Origin: CAYPPG01 sp964412555
GTDB taxonomy: Bacteria > Hinthialibacterota > Hinthialibacteria > Hinthialibacterales > Hinthialibacteraceae
Direction: 5' to 3'
DNA: 64,000 nucleotides
Assembly (NCBI GenBank): GCA_964412555.1
Contig: CAYPPG010000031.1
Span: 21,768 to 85,767, forward strand
Both the position numbers and the translations under genes were made by a program. The notes under the pieces were generated by a model. That model had not been told where the DNA came from and made no database searches. It worked only from the letters and a program-made list of their open reading frames with translations. Shown here in pieces: positions 54,395 through 61,158 of this stretch (position 1 is its first letter; the number at the start of each line of letters is the position of its first letter).

Positions 54395-54472
54395 GTAACG
54401 CCGGCATCCTGCCGGCTTTTTCAAAAACACCGTCGGGACGGCCATGTTACGTCTTCCGTCCCGGCGGTTTTT
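54395..54472 (+). terminator. Twin hairpins after the surface-protein gene
   Basis: GCCGGCATCCTGCCGGC at 54400-54416 is followed by five T, then CCGTCGGGACGG at 54430-54441 pairs with CCGTCCCGGCGG at 54456-54467, followed by TTTTT. The first hairpin belongs to the repeat family also seen at 43242. Confidence 0.75.
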
Positions 54473-54523
54473 CACCATATCACTCAAACCTGTAAAAAAA
54501 CCGGGGAAAATGTCAAAAAAATT

Positions 54524-54552
54524 TTGGATTTCCTTGCATAACGGGTTATACT
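54524..54552 (+). promoter_or_regulatory. Sigma-70-type promoter for the Flp pilin gene
   Basis: TTGGAT at 54524-54529 and TATACT at 54547-54552 are 17 bases apart, on the same strand as and about 200 bases upstream of the pilin ATG. Confidence 0.6.
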
Positions 54553-54701
54553 CAAATTAGTAAAGTTCAATGGATTGAAAAAAGCAGAGAACAATGAAAC
54601 ACGAAATCAGAAAACACAATCATAACCTAAGCGTCATCAATAAGTTAAAGAATGAGTTCGATGCGCAAATCCATAGCAGTGTAAAAAAATTTACCAAAAA
54701 A

Positions 54702-54727
54702 CCTTGCTTACGCAAGTAAGGATTTTT
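54702..54727 (+). terminator. Terminator-like hairpin inside the pilin leader
   Basis: CCTTGCTTACGCAAGTAAGG, with one mismatch in an eight-base stem, is followed by ATTTTT. It lies between the promoter at 54524 and the pilin ribosome binding site, so it could act as an attenuator or release a small RNA of about 165 bases. Confidence 0.5.
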
Positions 54728-54755
54728 ATCATCTACATAGTAAAGGAGAAGTATC

Positions 54756-54950
54756 ATGAAAGCGTATTTCGAAGCAGTCAAACGGTTCCTCGAGAGTGAA
54801 GATGGTCCTACCGCAGTGGAGTATGCAGTCGTTGTCGCCTTGATTATTATTTCCTGCATCTCGATGATCACCGCCTTTGGTACCCAATTGGGAACCTGGT
54901 TCACGAACACCTCTGACACCGTCGGCGGTCTTACCACCGATGGCGGTTGA
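54756..54950 (+). CDS. Flp/Fap-type pilin
   Basis: 64 residues with AAAGGAG before the ATG. The prepilin site is Gly17, then PTAVEYAVVVALI with Glu22, the Flp signature. A hydrophobic segment (about 23-44) and a small glycine-rich tail complete a typical Tad pilus subunit. It should be cleaved by the TadV/CpaA peptidase encoded next and assembled by Tad machinery not present in the window. Confidence 0.93.
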   Translation: MKAYFEAVKRFLESEDGPTAVEYAVVVALIIISCISMITAFGTQLGTWFTNTSDTVGGLTTDGG

Positions 54951-54987
54951 TACCCGAAACAACACGATGAAAGTAACTCGGACAAAC

Positions 54988-55012
54988 AAGGGCAGGCGCC
55001 ACGCCTGCCCTT
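54988..55012. repeat. Perfect 11-bp hairpin between Flp and peptidase genes
   Basis: AAGGGCAGGCG and CGCCTGCCCTT form an eleven-base perfect stem with a three-base loop (CCA), 38 bases after the pilin stop. No T-run follows, so it may stabilise the pilin transcript or be a further member of the palindrome family. Confidence 0.75.
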
Positions 55013-55076
55013 CCCATGAAAATCAAAAAATAATCTTGAATCTCATACTGATTTGATGTTGATATAAGGAGCCATA

Positions 55077-55601
55077 ATGATCATGAAACCGGAAATCATC
55101 GCCGCCACGATTATCCTAACCATCGCCGCCTATATCGATTGGAAAGACCACCGAGTCCCGAATTGGTTGACTTTTTCCGCCTGTCTGTGCGGACTTCTCT
55201 TTCACACCCTAATGAACGGAATGGACGGCTTCACCGCCGCCATAATCGGAACCTCTGTCGGAATCGCCACATTGATCATTCCCTATGCCCTCAACGGAAT
55301 GGGAGCCGGCGATGTGAAATTGATGGCTTCTGTTGGAGCCTGGGTCGGAGCAGCCGCCACATTTCAAGCCTTTTTCTGGATCGCCATCATCGGCGGACTC
55401 ATGGGACTCTACTCGATTATCCGCAGCGGCCAGGCGAAAAAACGCATTCAGACTGTCGGTCGTGCGGGGGTCAACCTCTTCCACTTCCATCATCTCGATG
55501 TCGGAAATTCGGAAGGCACCCCCACAAAAATTCTACTACCCTACGGGGTTCCCATCGCGTTCGGTTTTTACGCCTATTTTATTTTCGGAACAATCGTGTA
55601 A
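55077..55601 (+). CDS. Prepilin peptidase, TadV/CpaA type
   Basis: 174 residues from ATG at 55077, with GGAG five bases upstream. Polytopic membrane protein with the two catalytic aspartates of the type IV prepilin peptidase family: Asp21 in YIDWKDHRVPNWLT and Asp79 in GMGAGDVKLM. It lacks the N-terminal methylase domain, as usual for TadV/CpaA. It should cleave the Flp pilin encoded just upstream. Confidence 0.93.
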   Translation: MIMKPEIIAATIILTIAAYIDWKDHRVPNWLTFSACLCGLLFHTLMNGMDGFTAAIIGTSVGIATLIIPYALNGMGAGDVKLMASVGAWVGAAATFQAFFWIAIIGGLMGLYSIIRSGQAKKRIQTVGRAGVNLFHFHHLDVGNSEGTPTKILLPYGVPIAFGFYAYFIFGTIV

Positions 55602-55611
55602 AAAAAAGTCA

Positions 55612-55644
55612 AAAATTGTGGTGCGGACATCCTGTCTGCACAAT
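55612..55644. repeat. Dispersed palindrome, GTGCGGACATCC type, exact copy
   Basis: Identical over 33 bases to 47537-47569. It sits 11 bases after the peptidase stop, between two convergent genes. Confidence 0.85.
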
Positions 55645-55694
55645 ATCCGATGGTAATCAGAATTCAATAGCCACAACGGGTGTTTTCGAGTAAT

Positions 55695-56807
55695 TCATTT
55701 CTCCTCATTTTTCTTCTGGATGGCCGTTTGGAGATTTCTTTTAACCGCCGGATCAGCGTTGCCTAATTGGATGGAATTTTCGAAGGCGTAAATCGCGTCT
55801 TCATATTCCCCCCGCATCAACAAACAAACACCGAGATTATTGTAATCATCGGGATTATTCGGTTCTAACCGGATCGCATTTTCAAGATGAGCCTGCGCCT
55901 GCTCCACTTTCCGGCTTTTGAGATAAAGCGCCCCCAGCACACTATGAACCTTGGCGTTATCAGGATAAAGTTCCAATCCTTTTTCGAATGCATCCGGCGC
56001 GTTTTTATATTCTCCCCGGCGGAGATATTCTGTCCCTAACTTGAACCACAAGTTCGCGTTGTGCGGATTTCTTCGAATCGCCTTGAGCAAATCCCCGAAT
56101 TCTTCTTCCTGTTCTTTCAATTTCTGATAGGTTTCGAGTTCCCTTTTCGCTTCATCCCGTTTCCCGGTGCGGGCAAAGATTTGCGCCAAGAGACGGTGCG
56201 GTTCGGGATTTTCCGGCTTGAGTTTGGCGGCTTTGATCAAAGCATTCTTCGCCTCTTCATATTTCTTCTGGTTCAGCAATATATTTCCCAAACCGTAGTA
56301 ACCATCATCCATGCGAGGATGAATCTTGATCAGTTTCCTGTACGTTTCAGCAGCTTCGTCATAGCGATGCAATTCGGTATAAACATCACCGAGAAGTTTG
56401 CGGGGACGGTAATAACTCGGATCACTCTCGATGGCAAGCCGGAAATATTTTTCGGCATTTTTAAAATTCTGTTTCTCGTGTTCATAATAAATCCCAATCA
56501 TTGTCAGCGCTTCTGTATGCTTGGGATCGAGTTCGGCCACTTTCAGCAAAACCTCTTTCGCTTCGTCGGTTTTGAACAAACCAATCAGCTGCTTGGCAAG
56601 ACCGAAATGGACTTCCGGATCGGAATCATCGATAGCCAAAGCTTTTTGAAACAGTTTCGCCGCTTCGGTGTAGTGATAACGGTCCGCCTCATATTGAGCG
56701 TTTTGGAGGAGTTCGCGATAGGTTTTCTGTTCTGTGTTTTCAGCGGATTGAGACAGATTTGCAGTCAGAAGAACGAAAATCCCAAGGAAAATATAAATTC
56801 GAATCAT
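55695..56807 (-). CDS. Exported tetratricopeptide-repeat protein
   Basis: 370 residues. Signal peptide about 1-21 (ANLSQSAEN), then a continuous TPR array of about nine units (ALAIDDSDPEVHFGLAKQL, AIESDPSYYRPRKLLGDVY, ALYLKSRKVEQAQAHLENAI and others). It is predicted to be periplasmic and to act as a protein-interaction scaffold; the partner is unknown. It is convergent with the prepilin peptidase gene. Confidence 0.9.
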   Translation of the reverse strand: MIRIYIFLGIFVLLTANLSQSAENTEQKTYRELLQNAQYEADRYHYTEAAKLFQKALAIDDSDPEVHFGLAKQLIGLFKTDEAKEVLLKVAELDPKHTEALTMIGIYYEHEKQNFKNAEKYFRLAIESDPSYYRPRKLLGDVYTELHRYDEAAETYRKLIKIHPRMDDGYYGLGNILLNQKKYEEAKNALIKAAKLKPENPEPHRLLAQIFARTGKRDEAKRELETYQKLKEQEEEFGDLLKAIRRNPHNANLWFKLGTEYLRRGEYKNAPDAFEKGLELYPDNAKVHSVLGALYLKSRKVEQAQAHLENAIRLEPNNPDDYNNLGVCLLMRGEYEDAIYAFENSIQLGNADPAVKRNLQTAIQKKNEEK

Positions 56808-57049
56808 GATACGCCTCCAACGTTTTTTCGTACTCTCATCATCTTTCCATATTTTCCTATGATAAAAAAGGGGAGAAAGATGGGAAATAATTCGGATTAC
56901 TCAGAAGAGGAATAACGATTCAATTCAAAACAAAAGGGAGCGGATCACTACACCACTCCCTACATTCAATGCCCATATTCAGGATAGATAAATCGGGTAA
57001 TCTAAAAACCCGACTACCCAATCACAATTGCTGTATGGCTTTTACACTC

Positions 57050-58105
57050 TCAGTACATCATCCATTCTGCTACATCAACCACTTCACCCGGTCCGGCCAT
57101 CCTCATGATCCCGCGCGGATAATTGTGGAATCCGCCTTCACCCATGTCGTTCCACGTGATCAAGGCCAATCCCTGCGTAGCGATCACGTTATCGGCATAC
57201 CCTGCAACGTTGATCAACCACTCATCGCCTTCCACCACATATTTCCCACCAGCCTTATCTGGCATCATGAACAGATTTTCCTGAAACATATCAACCTGAT
57301 CCATACTGTCATAATCGGGCAGTGCGACAAAACCGAATTGCGAGTACGGAAAAGCGATTTCCAATACCGGATACGCGACCATATCCGTTCCCACTTCTGC
57401 GCCTTCCACATGATGTGGTTGGGCGGCTAATAAGAGCGGTTTGACACCTGCCGCCTCCGCTTCCGCCTCATCATAGATCGGATCCCATCCACCGGAAAGC
57501 CGAAAATCACCGCCAACATTTCCGGTGTTGAAAAACGGCGGCCCTTCCGCACCACGAATGCCGAAATTGGACGGCGCCCATTCATTCCCGCTATCATCCA
57601 CATCGGCATCCAAGGGAAAATAGCACAACTGATACGCAGGTGAATTGCCTTCCATATCGTTAAATCCATCCCCATCCTGCCAATCCGGTTCAATAAAAAC
57701 TTCTAAATCCACATTCTGCCCGGTTCCCCATCCTGCGAAGCCGGCATCATCTGCCATAAGGGGATCGACGAGTTCACCGGAATATAGAACACCATTCGGA
57801 TTCAAATAGCGCAATCCCGCTTCGATCAAGATGTAGAAATAATCATCATCCCATAAAGCACGCCATCGCCATTCTTCTTCCGTTTCCGCTCCTTGATAGC
57901 TTGCGCTGTTGGCGCTGTGACGAAGGCCATAAAATTCGCCCGTCCATTCCGAACCGGCCCATTCCTCTTCTGTGTAATTCCCGTCGATTACCGGCGGATC
58001 ACCCGCTACTCGATGGCATTCATACTCCTTGACGCTTTGAGCAGCTGCAGGAAAAGCCGCCACCGCTACGAGAAGTATTACTGCCAATGCTTTTTCGATT
58101 TTCAT
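57050..58105 (-). CDS. Secreted CBM9-like protein ending in WMMY
   Basis: 351 residues from ATG at 58105, with AAGGAG seven bases upstream; the frame opens further to 58141 without a site. Signal peptide about 1-23 (AAFPAAAQS). The mature domain begins YECHRVAGDPPVIDGNYTEEEW and WRWRALWDDDYFYILIEA, characteristic of CBM9/DOMON-like carbohydrate- or heme-binding beta-sandwiches, with PYSQFG and GYADNVIATQGLALITWND near the end. No catalytic motif. The last four residues are Trp-Met-Met-Tyr, after an acidic linker, as in two other secreted proteins here. Confidence 0.82.
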   Translation of the reverse strand: MKIEKALAVILLVAVAAFPAAAQSVKEYECHRVAGDPPVIDGNYTEEEWAGSEWTGEFYGLRHSANSASYQGAETEEEWRWRALWDDDYFYILIEAGLRYLNPNGVLYSGELVDPLMADDAGFAGWGTGQNVDLEVFIEPDWQDGDGFNDMEGNSPAYQLCYFPLDADVDDSGNEWAPSNFGIRGAEGPPFFNTGNVGGDFRLSGGWDPIYDEAEAEAAGVKPLLLAAQPHHVEGAEVGTDMVAYPVLEIAFPYSQFGFVALPDYDSMDQVDMFQENLFMMPDKAGGKYVVEGDEWLINVAGYADNVIATQGLALITWNDMGEGGFHNYPRGIMRMAGPGEVVDVAEWMMY

Positions 58106-58954
58106 CCCTTTTCTCCTTTCTGAGTAAGAATTTACTATCACTCTATAGCTAATTCATAATACCACATGAACAATTCACAGATCAAGCGTATCAATGAATT
58201 TCTACAAAAAATTTTCATTCAGGACATGGATGAAAGAAAAATAGGGAAAAACTATTCTCTTCAAGTTGACAGGATAAAAATCGTGGATTCACGTGGAGAA
58301 AAAAATGGAAATACGATTATTATATATACTGAACGCACAGAAAAAAAAAGTTGAGGGAGAACGTCCTAAAGGACGCAGGCAATGCTTGTCTCCTTTTTGG
58401 GGAAGGATCTCGATCCCAAGTCCGCTCTCCCTCCAGTGTGTTGAGCACTCTCCTTCTGTGCGTGTTCGCCAATAGAATAACGACGCTTTCTTCTTACCGT
58501 CTCTTCTTTACAAATACGGTTGATTCAATCCCTTCTCAAAAAATTCCGGTTCTTCTTTCTCTTTTTCTGTTTTCAACATTTACAAAACCATTTAAGATAT
58601 GCTATCATTAGCAAGTAAATCGGTTTGTTCAGATGTTTCACTATTACTTTGAATATTGAGACTCAAAAACTATACTTTTACCAGTTATCATTACAAACAA
58701 TAGCGCAAATAAATTACTAACACAAGTAAAGCATAACTTCAAATACATGTCAAGCATTTTTTTCAACTTTTTTGATTTTTTTTCTGTGCCGCTTGGAAGC
58801 ATAATAAGCAAGTAAAATACCTACTATTTCTTAAACGAATAAAAGATACACAATGACCATTAAAGTGCTGAAAAAAGAGGTTCTGTCATTTGTTTTTTTC
58901 GAATTTTTCAGTAGAATGTAATTATTACTAACAAAGGCAAGGAGTTGGAAGACC
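58106..58954. other. Long AT-rich intergenic region with repeated GCAAGTAAA boxes
   Basis: About 850 bases without a convincing gene; a 62-codon frame at 58166 lacks any support. A GTCCTAAAGGAC hairpin lies near 58362, followed by GC-richer sequence to about 58470. The rest is very AT-rich. GCAAGTAAA occurs at 58611-58619 and 58808-58816, and ACAAGTAAA at 58722-58730, all upstream of the XRE regulator. Confidence 0.5.
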
Positions 58955-60139
58955 TTGAAATCCTTTGGCGAATTGCTTCGTGATTTTCGTCGAAACCGAA
59001 GAATGACCCAGCAAGAAATGGCTGACCGGCTTGGTCTCTCTTCGCCGTATATCGCTCAAATCGAGAGTGGCTTCAAACCCCCTCCCCCCGAGTCCATTGT
59101 CGAAAAAATGTCTCGGATTATGCAGTTAGGATATGAAGAAAAACGCTTGTTTACGGAAGCGGCGGAGGCGGAACGGGAACTACAAAGTTTGGTGAAAGCC
59201 ACAAGAAAAATCGGGTATGTGCTTGCCGGAAACAAAGTTTGTGTCCCCCAAAAAGCCATTTCGTATCGCACACAGCATGAAATCGATGAATTGATAAACC
59301 TCATCCCCCCCGAGGCAAAGTTTGTAATCGATGTGATGTATGACGGAAGAAATCAATGGTCTCATCAAGATATAAAAGAGGATCTGCAATCTCACGATGA
59401 CCTGCGAACCTGGACATTGTCCGAATTAGGCGACCAACCCTCCGTCTGGCTGATCTTTCTCGGCCAATTACACGATGTCATTCTCCTCACCCCCGACGGA
59501 CGGCTTTTATGCCGCCAACCTTCTATGAGGCGACAGGAAATCGTCAAACACGCTCAAGAAGTTGGTTTATTTTTTAAACTACTCCGGGATTTGATCGAAA
59601 CATCCAAAGAACTTGCTGCTGAACAAAAACTTCCTGACGTCATCGCCCCCCACGAAGCTTGGAAAAAAATCGATCAATCACTTGGATTATCCGGACAGGC
59701 AAAGCAAGATACAACTCCTGCCGGTACAAGTGAAAATGGCGCGATTCGCAATATTCCCATCGTCAGTATCGTTCAACCGGGATCGGAAATACTTGAAATC
59801 CAAGATCATTTGGGCGTCCTTGGTTTACCACGCAGTTGGTTCACCTCGGAACTGGACTATGAAGCATTTTTCGTTCAAAGCGACGCCTATTTATCCCTGG
59901 GCGTTTGGCCTGGCGTCAAAGCCGTCTATGAACTCGATGGAGCATTGGAAAACGAGGATTTAGCCGTCGTTCAAATCGGTGACCGGCGGTATGTTCGTAA
60001 ATTTTTCGATTTAGGCTCTGAAATGCTTTTGCAAGGGGGACCAATGGCAAAACCGATTCGAGTTCCCAAATCCGAACCGTCCGTTAAAGTAATAGGAGTA
60101 ATACGTGAATTGGTCTCCCGATTCAAGGATATTAAATAA
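58955..60139 (+). CDS. XRE-family regulator with degenerate LexA/S24-like C terminus
   Basis: 394 residues. The start is TTG at 58955 with GGAG ten bases upstream. Residues about 5-60 are an XRE helix-turn-helix (MTQQEMADRLGLSSPYIAQIESG). A helical middle region of unknown role spans about 70-250. The C terminus (ALENEDLAVVQIGDRRYVRKFF ... IRVPKSEPSVKVIGVIRELVSRF) follows the beta-barrel pattern of the LexA/CI S24 domain. The usual G-D-S-M serine motif is replaced by QSDAYLSLG, so self-cleavage seems unlikely. It may bind the GCAAGTAAA boxes upstream of itself. Confidence 0.85.
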   Translation: MKSFGELLRDFRRNRRMTQQEMADRLGLSSPYIAQIESGFKPPPPESIVEKMSRIMQLGYEEKRLFTEAAEAERELQSLVKATRKIGYVLAGNKVCVPQKAISYRTQHEIDELINLIPPEAKFVIDVMYDGRNQWSHQDIKEDLQSHDDLRTWTLSELGDQPSVWLIFLGQLHDVILLTPDGRLLCRQPSMRRQEIVKHAQEVGLFFKLLRDLIETSKELAAEQKLPDVIAPHEAWKKIDQSLGLSGQAKQDTTPAGTSENGAIRNIPIVSIVQPGSEILEIQDHLGVLGLPRSWFTSELDYEAFFVQSDAYLSLGVWPGVKAVYELDGALENEDLAVVQIGDRRYVRKFFDLGSEMLLQGGPMAKPIRVPKSEPSVKVIGVIRELVSRFKDIK

Positions 60140-60160
60140 CAATATACTAATGCATATTGC

Positions 60161-60186
60161 AGGAACAATCCTCCGTGATTGTTCCT
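60161..60186 (+). terminator. Stem-loop after the XRE regulator
   Basis: AGGAACAATC and GATTGTTCCT form a perfect ten-base stem around CTCCGT, 22 bases after the stop. No strong T-run follows, so termination may be partial. Confidence 0.55.
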
Positions 60187-60278
60187 CTTGAGGGAATTCA
60201 AAGATTTAAAAGAATAGGTAGAATATGCATCGCAATAGGACAATAATTCACAGGATAGACGGAAAGAGGGATTGACCT

Positions 60279-60959
60279 ATGGAACCATATACAACCGAAC
60301 CCTCATTCTGGACAGGCCCCGTCTTGGTAACGATTGAAATCACAGTCACTCTTTTAATCGTTGTCATCGGAGTCATACTGATTCGATACAAGCGCAAAAA
60401 AGGCAAGAGCTTTGAGCATCCACCTCTCAAAGACAAAAAGTATTCCGGTCAATCGATTCAGGAAATTTTGGAAACCACCCAAGAAAAAAATTCTTCCGGC
60501 CAAAAAGTCGTTCAACTCAATGGGGGTTCATTCTCTCTTGACAAAGAACTCCACATCTCCGCACCGATCCAATTGAAAGGAGAAGGACTCAATAAGACGA
60601 AAATCATTTCGAAAGGCAATCAGCCCGCAATCCAAATCGAAAATACAAAAAACTGCTCCATAGAAGGAGTTCGCGTCGAAGGAGCGATCCGTTGCGCAAA
60701 TGGAGAATTACGATTGGATAATTGCCATATCGTCGCCAACAAAGACGGTATCTGTATTGAAGCGCTGGATGGATCCTCAATCATCTTCAGCGGCATGATC
60801 AGCGGCGGACAAAGCGGTATCGCCATACGCGCACGGGGTGAATCCCAGGTCATCCTTAAACCTCCTTACAAAGTATCCGGTGAAGATTATGTCATCGTCG
60901 AACCGAAAAGCACAATCACTCTCGAAGAGCAGGAGAAAAAAGAAGAAAAACCTTCCTAA
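60279..60959 (+). CDS. Membrane-anchored right-handed beta-helix protein
   Basis: 226 residues. One membrane segment at about 17-38 (IEITVTLLIVVIGVILI) is followed at once by RYKRKKGK, so the positive-inside rule places the C-terminal domain in the cytoplasm. That domain, about 60-205, is a short beta-helix with repeating strands (FSLDKELHISAPIQLKGEGL, ILKPPYKVSGED), like a pectate-lyase fold without its catalytic residues. The tail is rich in Glu and Lys. Role unknown; a polymerising or scaffolding function is possible. Confidence 0.72.
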   Translation: MEPYTTEPSFWTGPVLVTIEITVTLLIVVIGVILIRYKRKKGKSFEHPPLKDKKYSGQSIQEILETTQEKNSSGQKVVQLNGGSFSLDKELHISAPIQLKGEGLNKTKIISKGNQPAIQIENTKNCSIEGVRVEGAIRCANGELRLDNCHIVANKDGICIEALDGSSIIFSGMISGGQSGIAIRARGESQVILKPPYKVSGEDYVIVEPKSTITLEEQEKKEEKPS

Positions 60960-61072
60960 CCGGAAAAATCGCCTGTCATTCTTGCATTCCCCCCTTATTT
61001 TTAGTACTCTGTCTTGAACCCTTTTTGAAGGATTGATTGTTACACTAAAAAATACAGAAATCATTGGCAATT

Positions 61073-61129
61073 TGTGATGCAGACCTCTGGTCTAATCAAA
61101 TCGTGTGCAGACCAGAGGTCCGCACCACA
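61073..61129. repeat. Large hairpin, dispersed palindrome family, upstream of the PQQ gene
   Basis: Arms of 21 bases, 61073-61093 and 61109-61129, pair with two mismatches (AGACCTCTGGTCT is the core of the left arm) around a 15-base loop. The right arm ends GTCCGCACCACA, the reverse of the element at 47537. It lies 29 bases upstream of the PQQ gene start, inside its leader. Confidence 0.8.
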
Positions 61130-61158
61130 AGATTTCCATAAAGAGAGGAAATAAATCA

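Noticed and set aside
58166..58354. Small 62-codon gene in the long intergenic region
   Set aside because: No clear ribosome binding site and biased Lys/Ile composition expected from AT-rich DNA; no recognisable motif.
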